A stretch of 64,000 nucleotides of DNA from Angiostrongylus vasorum (lineage: Eukaryota > Nematoda > Chromadorea > Rhabditida > Metastrongylidae), in assembly GCA_018806985.1 (NCBI GenBank), contig JADANN010000033.1, positions 2,290,501 to 2,354,500 of the forward strand. Direction: 5' to 3'. Below, piece by piece: positions 1 through 13,600 of the stretch (its first letter is position 1; every line of letters begins with the position of its first letter). The translations under genes and the position numbers were made by a program. The notes beneath the pieces are model-generated. The model saw nothing but the letters and a program-made list of their open reading frames with translations, was not told the origin of the DNA and searched no databases.

Positions 1-960
1 TACTCTGCCGTAGGTATATAGATGATTGTTTGTCATCTGCTCCACTCAAGAGGAGATGGACAAATGCTTTGAGTTATTGAACGAACAGTCAGAGTACATA
101 AAATTTCCCGGTGAGAAACCGAAAGAAAACTACTGCCTTCCATTTCCAAACGTTCAAATTAACCTATCCGAAAGCGGCTACATCACAAAATGGTATCGAA
201 AGCTAAGCAGTAAGAACATAGTGGTTCATTAACTCTCCTCTCATCCCTCACACACTAAAAGGGCGCTGATAAGAAATATGTTTCGAACCGCCACCAGCGT
301 GTGCACAGGTCAGAGGGAAGAATCCTCGAACTGGGCGCCAAATAGCCATTCCAAATTGTTACGAAACTGTAGCTTCTCGGCATAGACATAGAGGAAAAAC
401 CACGCTCCAGAGTGATAATTCTAGCGAAAACAAGACTCCTTTCCTCTTGCCCTTTATTTCAAACGAAATAAGTGCAGCCATAAAACGTTACTTAATAAGG
501 GCAGGTCTAGAGAATTCCGTAAGAGTGATAGAAATACCATCGGACACTCTAAAAGGGCAGCTAGTTCGCAACCGCCTATATGACCGTCTACGTACAACGA
601 AAAACTGCATAATTTGCGCTAACGGTAGAGACGAAGATTTCCTGAGTTCGAGTACGGCATACCCTAATCTCTTGCAAAGCGTGTGCGGACGAATACGTTG
701 GCGAAACGGGAAGACCACTCTGCATCCGCATAAAAGAACACCTAGTCGGTAAATCTAAATTAAAACCAAACACTCCGCTGGGCGCGCATAGGACGCAGAA
801 ACATAAGGGGTGAGAGGTAACTTATTTGGATGACGAAGAATAATCAAAGGATAAAGGAGACCACTAATTCCACAACTTCGCATGAAAACAATGGAGGAGC
901 ATGAAGAAAGTGGATCGGATGAAGAGGTCAAAGATGTTGACAAGATGGGATCAGCAATGA
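1..960 (+). pseudogene. Penelope-like retroelement fragment (RT end and GIY-YIG region), broken
   Basis: Reading across frames gives EEMDKCFELLNEQSEYIKF, NVQINLSESGYITKWYRK and SSHPSHTKRALIRNMFR, the same protein as the better preserved copy at 22.8-24.2 kb. A degenerate GIY-YIG endonuclease region follows (CICANGRDEDF and IRIKEH remnants, about 590-760). The left end is cut by the window. Stops and frameshifts make it non-functional. The right limit is approximate. Confidence 0.85.
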
Positions 961-1264
961 CTAGTCAGATTATGTTTACTTCATGACACCTGGATCTTCA
1001 AAGATAACCATTCAGTAGTAAATTACAAGTTTCCATTTGGATGCATTAAATTGATTACTTTTAGCGAGTTGTTTTTCGTTTATTTATTTACATGGAATGC
1101 TACCAAATATTGTGGGTATCGTAGCACAAGGCGGGTCCATTTTTCGCATCTGCCGTCGATGAAGGTGTTGGTATTTGCGTTTGGGCTCGCTTGCCACTTG
1201 ATGATTTTGCTTCTGTCATGCATATTATTTGATTCTGATAAGGTAGAATCTTCTAGGTATTATG

Positions 1265-1470
1265 AAATAGGTGTGTTGGGGGCGTTCCCAGGTACTCACC
1301 AGAGGCAGTCACCAGTGTTTACCGATCGGAGGAAATTCTTACCGGTTAAGTGGGGTACCAATTTCTCAACCCCTGATGGATGGAAGGTTTTGCACGAAGT
1401 GGGGTCGAACTTAGGCGTATATTATTCCATGGGATTTTTAACCACTGTAGTTTCCACGCCCCCATAAATT
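1265..1470 (-). mobile_element. SINE-2 related fragment
   Basis: Minus-strand core TCAGGGGTTGAGAAATTGGT then ACCCCACTTAACC, matching the SINE-2 core seen at 38360-38400. An ORF of 138 codons (1051-1467) runs through it and has no recognisable domain. Confidence 0.5.
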
Positions 1471-1589
1471 ATTTATGAGTAGTATTTGGGATCTGACGGT
1501 GAACGACACCAAACATTGACTATACTAGGACCAGTCCCGGAAATTTGCAATTGCTGCTGCTATAAAAGACTGGTCCGCCTTTGTCTAAA

Positions 1590-1868
1590 GATAAACCTCT
1601 CGGCGTTGATCACTCCCTGAGGGATGCGCCATGCATTCGACTTCATTAAGCATCGTTTGGAGGTGATTGAACGCATATCTGGCCTTTACAATGACTCGCG
1701 GTGGCCTACCGATGTGTCGAGCCAGTGCTGCTGTCCTCCCAGATAAGTCTGGTACCAATTTGCCAACCCCGGAGGGATGGAAGGCTTTGTGGGCCATGGG
1801 CGCGGGGATCCATTCCACGTGTGTGTTGCAGGGCGCCTCCGACCACTGCGCCACACGCGTTCTTTGTC
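1590..1868 (-). mobile_element. SINE-1, tRNA-headed, near full length
   Basis: Reads on the minus strand: head CGCGTGTGGCGCAGTGG (Pol III A box), GGAATGGATCCCC in the B box position, core GGGTTGGCAAATTGGTACCA and GACTTATCTGGGAGGA, then GCTCGATACATCGGTAGGCC and the tail GATGCTTAATGAAGTCGAAT to TTGATCAACGCC. About 275 bp; serves as reference for the family. Confidence 0.85.
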
Positions 1869-3085
1869 TACGGATGGAAATTGTTAAATCTGCACGTCTG
1901 AGTTTTTTTTTGGGTTGCAATTAAGTCTATGCATGTGATTCTTATATTCGATGGTTTCCAAGACTTCTTCCATTTTCCATGTCCTGTTTGCTCTTCGTCG
2001 TTTTTGTTACAGTATGTAACTCCGAATATTTCTTGTAAACCTTCTGTGTTGTTGTAGCTACGTGTTGTCGTCTTGTTGTCCTTTTTTCGTATATCCTTTC
2101 CTATCCCCGTTTGATTTCTTTCCTTCCTTTTTTTGGATGGCAACGCCATTTCCTTTTTTATTATGTCTTCCTGTTCTTTTAGAGACGATAGCTATTATGT
2201 CGCCCTGGTTTCGTAGGTTAGCCACAAGACGAGAGTAGGTTTTTGTTAAAAGGCGTTAGCGAGTGGCGAGCGTTTTTCTCGTCCTGTGTTGAATTTCTAC
2301 TTTTGCGTTTAGTGTGAATTCACACATTGGCAGAGTATAAGTAGTAATAGAGAATATTCTGTACGAGGTATAGGATGGTTCCCAAGTATCGCTACCGTGG
2401 AACATTTCTAAATCCGATTGTTGTTCACCTGGCTTAGTACTATACATATTAATATATTTAACCCGTGTAAAATTTTAGATTCGTCATTTCTGTAACAGTG
2501 ATGAAGGCGAGGTTATTACTTTTCCCATATTTCGAGTATTTGCGCCGAAAACTCACGATGTGGGAACCATCACCCTTGATGAACCCGAAGAATAACTCCG
2601 TGGGATACTAGTCAGACATTAGCAGGTATGTCGCCTTGTGATTGTACTGAGTTCGATATGTACTGACGTCTTGGCTAAGATTCTTATCAAGAAAGAATGA
2701 AGTCAGGAAATGTGGTTTCCGTCGTGGTCAGTCTCATGAAATGCATTGTAGCATTCCCATCTTGTGATTGCGCCACTTTATCGCTTTTTCTGTTCCGCCT
2801 TAGTCCCTATACAAAAAGAAAGATTTCTTCTAAAGAAATTTAAATGTGCAGCAATAGTTTGATGAAGTTTAACGAGTTGGCCTTCATTTGTAGACCTAAA
2901 CCTTAAACTTTTAACTACTTCTATCTATTCGTGGAGTTTGAACTTTCGAGTTCGAGTCATGTTAGGAGTCCTCTGCGGTTGTTGGAATGAAATTATAGAT
3001 ACTTTATAAGGGTGCATTGTTTGGCTTAATACTGTTCTGGATTTTCAAGATTAGATTAAGGAAGAATAATATTGACGATCTACCA
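1869..3085. other. Unannotated stretch, left flank
   Basis: AT-rich, with scattered ORFs under 100 codons (longest minus-strand 1868-2149, composed of low-complexity residues). No family motif or repeat was recognised. Confidence 0.4.
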
Positions 3086-3087
3086 AG

Positions 3088-3460
3088 GGTTTACCGCCTC
3101 ACTGTGGCTGGGAGGTGTTCCTAGGTGTCGGACTGCGATGTACAGCGGGGGGATTCGTCCCCTCGGCAGGGTCTCCCAAGCTGTGAAGGAGTCCAGCGTT
3201 TCCATCAGGAAGTCTAGCTAAGAGTAAACCAATACCAGGATCCGCCACCGTTCAAAGTCGCAAGGTGGCAAATCTCCCTCTGATCCACAAGGTCTGCGAC
3301 TGCCCGTGGTAGTGAAGACCCGTGGCAGACTTTGGCCAGGCTGACCTCTGGATTCCAGGGAACCACAATGGATTAACCAGCAAATCTCCGAAAAATGGTG
3401 ATTATGCTGGGGCCCGCATAACCAGTGAGGACGGGCCGTTCAAGTACGAAGTAAGTAATA
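3088..3460 (+). mobile_element. Family-3 non-autonomous retroelement with RTE-like 3' end
   Basis: Starts GGTTTACCGCCTCACTGTGG, contains GGGAGGTGTTCCTAGGTGTC, CCATCAGGAAGTCTAGCTAA and CCAGGATCCGCCACCG, and ends ATGCTGGGGCCCGCATAACC, GACGGGCC, AAGTAAGTAAT. Its 3' end matches the RTE end at 32.35 kb. No ORF. Reference copy of a roughly 370 bp family. Confidence 0.8.
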
Positions 3461-4585
3461 TTGACGATGCTTATGAGTCTCTTGAATATAAATAGCTTCG
3501 TTTAACTATTATATCTCACTATTCGTGCTCTTCTGTGAACATTGTGAGGCTTTGTTTACAAGTTTTTGTTTAGCAGTCACACCAAAGGCTCTCCGAAAAA
3601 ACAAGTCTTCTTTTTGTAAACAAATTTCACTTTCGTACAACAATTAGGTGGAGGACCTTATTCAACTTGTCAACTAGCTTTCCTCGTATATGAGAGTGAA
3701 AACTGTAAATTGTGCTCAATCACTGAAACCTATTTTTATAAACAATCGGCCAGAAGAGTTATATGGTCTGAACAAGTCGATGACGTCATCCTATGTTGGT
3801 ACGGTACACGTGTTACTTTTTCTTTGTAATACTATGTTATATGTAGCGTATTTTCTGGGACAGATCTGATTTCTTTGCATTTAGGCGTGCATACTCATAA
3901 ACATGCTGCTACTATCCAAAATCGCCTTGCTATCCCAAGAATTTATCACCTTTAATGATAAACAGTACTAAAACTAAAACTCGGCTGGATATGATATGAA
4001 GTAAAGATCAGGCAACAAGAGCAGAGAAGCTCCGAATCTTACAGAATCAAACCTTCGTGTAACAAAACAACAGCGTTATTATATTATCAAAGCTTCCCAC
4101 AGAAAGAAATCATCTACCCTCATATGGGTGAGAAGTAGCACAAATCGACGATATTCAGGGCTATGACATTGCTAAATATTTTGCGTTAAGATGGAAAGCT
4201 TCGATTACATTGCAAGATGACAGAGGGTCACATATGTCTAAAAGCCACTGAAATGACCTCATAAACGGTGAAAAAAATGTGTTCGCCATAGATTAGGTCC
4301 CTATTACTGAAGTCCATTAACATGATATGGTTATAAACAACCTTCGAATCGAGATGAATCTAACGATGATAATGTAGAACAGAACTGGGACGGTGGAAGG
4401 TAAATAAATCAAACAGCTTGAGAAGAGAACACATGAAAAAAATTAAACAGCCTTGGAAAATATTTTCCCCAAAGTTCAAGGAGGATCACATGGTCCGTTA
4501 CCAACATGGTTTTTTTTACTAGAAGGAATACATAATACAAAGTTATAGAAAGTCTTAAAAGGAGGATTACAGATGTCCCTGAACT
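3461..4585. other. 3' flank of the PAPSS gene
   Basis: AT-rich sequence downstream of the PAPSS stop on the minus strand; it should hold the 3' UTR and polyadenylation site. No coding exon recognised. Confidence 0.4.
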
Positions 4586-4589
4586 GAAG

Positions 4590-4677
4590 CTATTCACTGC
4601 CTAGTGATTTATAATAATCGGACAAGATCTTCCAAGCCAACGGTGCCATAAATCCATCCGGAGGTGTCTGACCACTT
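4590..4677 (-). CDS. pps-1: PAPS synthase exon 18: C terminus
   Basis: Acceptor TTCCAG. It encodes [20 protein letters not shown] and ends [12 protein letters not shown]. PPDGFM.P.AW..L..YY is the family's usual C terminus, so the gene end is well placed. Confidence 0.96.
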
Positions 4678-7600
4678 CTGGAAATAGCTGATTACCACTA
4701 ACGTTCATAGTAAGGAAAAAAAACCACAAACAAGAAGTTGACCAGAAAAAGAACGACTTTTACCTTATCTAGTGGAATTTAGTGAGAACGGTCTCTCTCT
4801 CCTTCTCTCTCCCTCCTTCTCCCTCTCTTTCTCTCTCTTTCATCAACGATAAATTGTAGTGCATTATAGCTACTCAAGTTTCAGTAAACATTACTTTGTA
4901 AGCCGACGAACATGCACACTGGTTCAGCAGTGGATAGACTGCTTAGATGAACAATGCTAATAAAGCCATAAACAAAAGGTCCACATATGAGTTTCCTACG
5001 GATGCATCCTGCGTCATCTATTCGCCAGATTTTCATTGTCTAGCGATTTGTTCACTCGATAATAGTTAATGCACTAGAATATCTGCTTGGTTTTTTGCAA
5101 ATAAATAGCAGAGATGTTTTTTTAAATTTTCATTTGGACCAGGACCACATATTGTGCAGACAATAGCACGTAATTCGGCTCGTTTCTTTGCATCAATCAT
5201 CCACGAAGACCTTATGTGTGGATTCTGTTGCTGTTTGAGGAATCTGGTTCTTCTTAAGCTTTGTGTTGAATGCTAGTCGAGTCATTTCTATCTGCAATCC
5301 TTAGATAGCTATACTAGGACGTTCCCAGGTCTCATGCAGGTAGCCTCCCAGACATGTCTGACACCAGTTCCTCGACCCGTAGGGATGAAAAGTTTCGTTG
5401 GGAAGTTTTGTTAGCCCGATACGCATTTGAACCACCGCACTGGGCATTACTACCACCGTACTGACCGTGCCCGTAACTGCTTCTTTTCATAAATAACTGG
5501 CGAAGGTATAATTTTTCGAAATAAAAGCAAACTACTGTGTATCCACTAAAGCAAACTGCATAACTGCACTTCTGCATAAAGGAAAAGGTGCTTTCAAGGA
5601 TTCGGCTCACTTCAGCAGAATAATTTTTCCTCTAACCATATCTAACCCTCTTTCAAACTCTTCAAAAAGAATGCTACACAAGTAATGAAATACTGCACTC
5701 TACAACCTTGCTAATCGACGCATTCGAGTGCCACTGATGAAATCGAAGTCTTCCTTCCTGGCAGGATCGAAGAATGCCATTTTGTTTGCCTAGAGGTTTG
5801 AATAATATTTCAATCACAAGAATTTTAATTGTTACTCAAGTAGTTTCAAGTTAAGAGTGACTATTGTTCTTCACCTTTTATCATAGGCAGCTACACGGAA
5901 CGGCAGAATGTGAAGTTGATTCAGACCAGGGGCCATTGAAAGCACCTGAAATTACGTTCTAAATAGCTCACTGTAGTGATTTGCCTCAGTAGTCATTTCC
6001 AATATTGACAATAACCAAATATAAAGCTGTATGATACGGAAGTGACGAAATACCTCAGTTCCAGCGAACTGGTGCGAAAAAGATACGGAAGTGCAACTCC
6101 CTTACCCACGTATTCAACCAATTGTTGGAATGAAAGTGTTCTGTTTGTTCTTTTGTACCCATGTAAATCCCACCGGTACTGGAGGAAAAACAGTTCGATA
6201 TTGTTTTATGTAGACGGATGACGAGAATGATAAAGTTCCTTTAGAGATATGCTGTGCAATGTACTTCATCTAGCCCAGCATCGTAGTAGGGATTAAATGC
6301 TTATTAGACCTACAGAATGACTCGCGGTGGCTTGCCGATGTATCAAATCAGTGTTGATATCGTCCCAGACAAGCCTGGTATCGAGTTCCAGACCCCGGAG
6401 GAATGGATGGTTGGTGAGCATGGAATATAGAATCGAACCAGTGACCAATGCAGTGTGTAATGCACCGCACCTCTAATTTACAAGGCTACACGTGCCTTTA
6501 AATGAATGATAAAGTAGAATACTGCTTTGTAAAGAAGGTCGCAGCCAAATGCAAAATAATGAGAAGGCTAGCTTGCAACACAATAAACAAACTACTTCCG
6601 TCCTCAAAACTCCAATACAGGATTATTCGAGTGCTGAAACCAGTTCACGTTCATCAAAGACAGCCCAGAACCAGGTAAATGTAAGATCCTAAATTTTTAA
6701 AGAAATTTGGGAATTCGACCCTTATTTCTTTCTCCGATGAAAGATTCAAACTATCTGCCAACCAATAGGTGATAGTACATATTGCAAGAGTTTCAAAGAA
6801 ATAAATATGAGTGAACCGAATGACGTGAAAGAGAAAAAGGTAGACACAAGTAGATTCCAAAGCTTAGTAAACTCTAGAGGTTTCCTCATAACACAACATT
6901 TGATTTCGGCTCCGAAATAGTTGCCTGTTTTCTAAAATTCTCTCATCGACAAGGTAGTTCCGCTGAAGCAGATCTCGCTCTAAAAACTCTTCCGTTTTCC
7001 TGAACTTCTCATTTGAAATCTGGCAAAAATCCTATTGTCAAAGCAATAAAAAACAACAGATATTTCACGAAAAATGTCAAGTCACCTTGGCACCATGGGT
7101 CGGTTCATAAAGAAAATCTCCAGTATCAGGGTGTTGGATACCAGCTGGATCTCTTCCGACAATATAGGTATGCACACCAGCAGCAATGCGAGCTCTAAAT
7201 TAGGACCACACTTCAGTTGAAGATTAAGCCAATGTGAGTGGCATCGGGTCTATTTTATCGTGATAAGGTATAGAGTTAAAGGCAGAAAATTGCTGAACTA
7301 TTTACCTACATCATAAGAGAACATTAAAGTCGTGTACAGCAAAAACAACATTCTCTGACAGCTTTCACTTCTTTTGAAAAAAGCCGCTAAGGACACATCA
7401 AGCTCTGTACCATGGCGAAGCGCGACCTTTTGACTTTTGGTTACTTTCTCAACAAACGCAATAAAGAAGGAGAACCATATCAGGGTGTGGTAGTTCTATT
7501 ATTTCCTGGACCAGCGTAGCCCACTGAGCATCTAGTAAGCGAAGAAAGTTGTTGATAGCCTCAGATTAGTCGACAACTAACCCGATTACGGAAGAGAGAT

Positions 7601-10600
7601 GTGAACGATTTTTTGTTGCAGCAAAAATTTTATATAAACTTATAAGCAGTCCAGCGACAATATTTAGTGTGACTTGAAAGTGTTGGAAGGTTGAAAGAAA
7701 GTCTACTTCTGAGATTTCCAAAAAGAGCGATATTTGATGAAGAATCTACAAGGCGCGTCATTACAACTGTAACATAGAAAGTTTGCAAAAGTATGCAACT
7801 ACAAAAACAGAAGCTTTTGGATTTTTGCCAATAAGGAGATTTCATGTATAAAGTACATATGTGGAATTATTGAACACAAAATTCGATTTCCCCAATTCAG
7901 CGTCTGAATCCCATATACCTGGCATGCCACTGAACTTCTGTAGGTCCTGCATACATCATAGGAGATGGAAATATGGAGAGAACTGTCCACGATGGATCCA
8001 ACACTCCTTCGGCGATAACAGCCTCATGTTGGCGTATTCTCACGGCTAGTGGAACATCGTCTTCCTTGGTCCAACCACCTAAAAACAATTAGAAATAATC
8101 TGTAGGATTCATTACCTCACCATACTCAGTTCTAGTGTCAGATTCAAAAACTTTTGTGACGTGTACGAAGATGACAAAATCCACCAATGTTTTGTACTTG
8201 ATAGACATAGAAGAAGCACTCTACCGTTGTCTACAGTTTTCACGTGAACGCGGCTGCAGCAAACCACAGCGAAGTATTCGCTGACATCAGTGAGTCCTCA
8301 ATGACAAAATCCCGTTTAGGTAATCGCTTTGTTTTTCGAAATGTCAACCTTGACAAACAGAAAAGCAGACATTCTTCATGGTAAGACATATTTACTCGTG
8401 TCTTATTCAAAAAGAATTGTGCAACCCTTTCACTTCAATTACAAAGCTCACTAAAAGATGAAGTATGTGCGTTTAAAGTTGCAATACTACGATAATTTCA
8501 ACTGATCACATATGAGTCCTATGTGCGTCATAATATTGTAAACTTTTTAGACCAAATGAATTGGCTCCCATTGTTCAGTAGTTACATGTGTCCAGCAATG
8601 CTCACATAGCTTACAATTCAGTCGTTAGCCACGCTGTCCCTATGGGTTCGGCAAATTACTACCAGAGTTGCCTGGAAGGACAAAAACACCAACTTTGTAA
8701 ACCGGCAGGACCATACGAGTAACTGCGTAGGCCAAATCTGCATTCAACTACCAAGCGATGCTTAATGGAGTTAAATGAATGGAGATTCACTAAGGGATTG
8801 ACCAACGCCAAACGGTTCACTCGACATCCTCTTAGAACCAAGTAAAAAAAAAGTTTTTTTTTTACATAACCAGACACTACTTATTGCGCAGATGTCAGCA
8901 TTTGCATGCAATCAATTCGTTTGTTAGCTTCAGTCGGTTACAAAGCTTTCAAACCCTGGTGTATGAGTTCAACTAGAGGTTGAGGATTTTCGGCTTATTT
9001 ATGAAAATTCCTGAAAGATTTTCTCTTGAATCTTAGGACCCTACTAGGGTGCTTTCACGTAAATTAGAGAGAATGGTTTGATTCCAGACAAATTTTGTAC
9101 CAATTTCCGCACCGTGCAGGGAAATGAGATTTGATGGGTCCAGTGCGAGCTCGATCCAGAACACTGCTCGTAACGGCAGTGCTAACGGAACTGTAGAATC
9201 CGACCGAAGTTAAGGTACAAGAAGATCAAACTTAAATAAACCAAGCCCTATAGTAAGGAAAAAAGGGAACTGTTGCTGTTCTGGTTAAAGTTATAAAGTT
9301 ATGCAAAACAACTTATCTAGTGGATGTAGCAGTAATATCGGATTACGGTACTTCTGTAGGAGTTTCTCTCGAGCGTCTCTCATCAAAAGAACGTGACCGT
9401 TATGAATTGGATTACGTAGTTGGAAAACAAACACAGCATCAGCATCTGAACGGAGCAGATTGAATGATATGTTCTGTAGCTCGACAGTGCCACAAGGCCT
9501 TCAAAGCAACCTAACTGAATTCTTACCTTTTTGCTGGAAAATCTTCCTCAATTCATTTGGAGTCTTCCGAAAAGCATTCATTTCATCGTCAAAAGTGATT
9601 CGTTCCAGCACCTAATGAAATAATGTGCATGAAGAACGTATGGCTTCAATGTTATGGTACACCTTGTTAAATATCACACCGTTCCCTAACAATCCAGTAT
9701 GGAAAGATTTTTTAAGAAATTTATGCATATAATGTATAGAGATGACAGCAAAAGCATTTTTTCCCATCTATTCTTAATTCTTGTCCATATTATACAAAAA
9801 TTGTATGGACAGCACCTTGTTTCATTGATAAGCTAACATAAGGTGTGATAAAACCTTTATTCGGCTAGCGTTTCAACGTCTTCGTCTCTCTTCAGAGCCG
9901 GTGATACGAGTCGATAATCCAGAATCGTTTGTCTTTTCGATGTGCTGTGTTCGTCATCGTACTTTTCGATCCAACGTATTTCTCAATACGATGACGAAGA
10001 CATCAGATCGAGAAGATGAGCAGCTGTAGACCATCGACTCGGATTACCGGCACTGAAGAAGACGAAGATGCCGAAACGTCAGCAGAATAAACGTTTGGCA
10101 ACAACCTCATGTTAGCTTATTTATGAAACAAGGTACATCGTTCAGTCATACCCAGGTTAAATGAGAGCCGTTTTACAACAGTATGTGCAGAGTATCTGAG
10201 GAAAGTTGTAGGGGTGCAGGGTGCAGAGTATCTGGCGAAAGCAGTAGGGGCATGCAAATACATTATGATTAAGCGATGTGATTCTTATTTTGGTCATGGA
10301 AAAACTTTTATCAGAAGATAATTCTAATCGTGGAGATTTCTTTCGGATCCAGAAGATCAGCGATGCGAATTTCTATGGAGACTGTCGCGTTGCTTGGTGA
10401 CTGTACATACCTTCAGATCGCCTCCGAGACACCATGGTCCGCTGGTAAGCACCTGGGCGACAGCTGGATGTCGCGCGTCAGTGAAGGCGAACTGCCTGGC
10501 CACACGCTCATGACGACGATGAGCAAACACCTCGCCGTCGCTGAGCACGGCCAGTACGGAACCATTGCGAGCGAGTGCGATTTGCGGAGAAACATCGTCA

Positions 10601-13600
10601 CCTGGAAATAGAAAACACCCCTGAAACCCGTGCAACATTTCCACCTCAGCTAATTTAAAAAGGTAAGCCTGACAATAACTGAAGTCTGCAGAAATCATCA
10701 TACAAGAAACAGATTCTATGCAGAGAGGACAACGACAAGCGAACATAGTAAATGGAAAATATCCTGGGGATCGTACGACTTGTAAAGACGGTCAAAAGAC
10801 GTTTTTAAATCAATTTTATTTGTGTTCACAATCACCCAGAATTTTTTCTTTCAATCCTTGCATTAGTTGGTTTTTCTCTTTAGAGGTGTAAACTAACATT
10901 GGATATGTGTGATGTTTTATGATTGATATGCTCATAATGTGGTGCGTTTCACGCAGTGGTCAGATGCGCCATGCAATACACATGGAATCAATCCCCGCGA
11001 CTTAGCCTGACCAAGCATTCCATCTCTTCGAAGTCGGCAGATTGCTAGCACGCTGGTCTGGAAGGATGGCAGCATTGAGACGATACATCCACAGCCCACC
11101 GCAGGTCATTTGTAAAGAGCAGATATGCATTCAGTCACCTCCAGCGATGCTTAATGAAGTCGGGTGGCGCATCGCTCAGGGATTGATCAATGCCGAAGAC
11201 AGAGAGAGAGCTTTATGCTTGTAAGTTGTATGGAAACGGAAATATAACTTAGAATAGAGAAAAAAACATAAATGTAGAGAAAAAGAATCATCGTTAGCAA
11301 AATCTATTTCACAACAACGAGCATTATGAAGTGAGACCAAATTCGCAGCTGTCTTCAAAAGTACCGCAAAAGAAATCGACGAGCACTTTCTAATAGAGAA
11401 ACAAGACTATCTGCTGGGATTTATAGGCACTATGGAATTAGTACTTTAATCACAGAACTTACCAATAGTGATGCTTTTTCTTTGCTCTTCTGTGATGGGC
11501 AGCACTATCGGAATACTCTGGTTTATGGGCTCATCCAACTGCCAGGAATCTGACGCGCCGTCATCCTCAAAGCACATAAAGGATATATGTTTGTAAACTT
11601 GTAAACATTACTTTCCCAATACTGTATGAAATATACTTCGGAAAGCGCGACAACCCTAACGATCAACAACGCATGTTTTAATTCACTAAAAAAAGTAATA
11701 CAACAATTCCAGTTCAACTCAGTTTCTGGCTGGAAAAAATCAACGACTACTGAAACTACCTGTTCTCCAGGAAACACAGTTTTCTTCTTCAGGTCAAGAA
11801 GTTGTCCAAAATGAAGCGTTTGTAGATATTGGCGTTCCCGCATGAATCCTGGTAAGGGGGTTGCCCAACCTTCAGCAAGCACCTGAAGAATTTCAATTCG
11901 GCTTCCTATGACAACGATAAGAGACGTCATAAATATAGATATATAGTTCTTCATGAGCTGACACGAGGTTGTTTACAAGTGTTTTAGTTCTCAGTGGCTA
12001 ATATTTATATCACCGCTAGGTGAACAGTTTTACAGTGTTAGTGAAAGTCAAACACAAACTTCAAGCAAGCTAAAAAGCAGTCGCCGTTTGGCTCTCGTCG
12101 TTGATCAATTCCTGATGGATGCGTCATACATTCGACTTCATCAAGCATCATTAGAATGATTGAATGCATATCTGGCCTATACAATGACACACGGTGGCCT
12201 ATCCAAATAATGAGTCAGCGCTGTTATCCCTCCCAGACAAGGCTGGTACCAATTTGCCGACCCCGGTTGAATGGAAGGCTTGGTGGACCAGGGGAGCGGG
12301 ATCGATCCCGTTTGTATTGCACGGCGCATCTGACCACTGCGCTATAAGCGCGATATAATTGATGTAAACAAAGGTGTCAAGTGAAGTTCAAATCAAAAAA
12401 GATTAATCTACAATACGATGCCTTGTCAAATACGATACTGAAGTAGCACGTCTTCGTGTTAATTTTTAGAGCTTCGGAGCTGATACAAAACGCCTCGAAC
12501 AGTTTTGCCGTCGATATTCTCGAATACTGGCTAGGACTGTGACGTTAGCTCGAAGTCCATCCCCGTTATGCTTCAGTTCCCTAATAGAATCCTTTATCAA
12601 GATTAAATTCTCCAATAGGTGTTCTTCTATGGGGACAAGAAGTGCTCGTTTCTCCAACAAAGTCCGCTTCACTCACTTTACAAGAGATTTGGGTTACTCC
12701 ACCCAATTTCATGCACTACCATTCTTTGTATTTGGAGCACGCCTTATGATTTCGTGCTTTGTATAGATGCAGATGATCTCAAAGTAATTGATGACGTAAA
12801 GTGTTGAGCGGTAGAATGTCACAGAATTGTTTACATCGCGCCTTTTTAGGCAACCATACTATTAAAGAAGTGCTTACTTCTTTGAGGGTGGAAAGGAACT
12901 TAATCGATACTACAGGTGCTTGAGATGTTGTTCTGATGCATGAGATTTCGTTATAGCCAATCCCACTGCTTATAGTTTCCTAGCCAAAGGATACAGTTAT
13001 GGATCACGCCAAGTCATGCCATTACTTCATCTCCTTTCTTCATGTGCACACACACGAAGGCGTTCCAAACATGTTTCTGCTAAGCTTCTTCTTTGTGTAT
13101 AAAAGATAAGAGAAGAGATCATGAAATAGCACTTCTTAATTGTTACTACTTTAGGAACTGTCAACTTTTGGAATGGTTTATTTGAAAGCTCAAGAATGGA
13201 TGCCAGTTCCTTTCCGATTTCTCTCGGGTGAACCTCATGTACTGTGGGTGTCCATTCATTAACTCAAAACACTTGTTCATCCCATTGTGCAAAGACGCCA
13301 AAACAATCACCTATATTCCTAAAGCAGAAGAAAGCTTACAAATAGAGAACTGCGGCTTCTACTTCAGCCTTGATGGCAATGCCAACTCTCTGATCTGTGC
13401 GTATTCCCCCACGTCATCTCAATATTAAAGAGCTAAAACACTCCTTTAAAAAATGTCAGGAGCTGCTGAATTTATAAGTAATACAAGCTTATTTTCTTTT
13501 CCATCTAGCCAAAAATGGCAGAAGTGGCATAAATGGACTAAAAAGTTGGTGTTAGAATTCATTAAGACTGGAATAAATGGGCCACCTCTAAGCTCTAAAA

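Noticed and set aside
1051..1467. 138-codon plus-strand ORF with hydrophobic start
   Set aside because: Its second half reads a SINE antisense; no domain recognised and no splice context.
7013..7198. Plus-strand ORF of 61 codons
   Set aside because: Antisense shadow of PAPSS exon 15.
10330..10611. Plus-strand ORF of 93 codons, and a minus-strand ORF of 129 codons taken as a unit
   Set aside because: The plus ORF is antisense to PAPSS exon 11. The minus ORF contains the exon but runs through both splice sites, so its ends are intron sequence.
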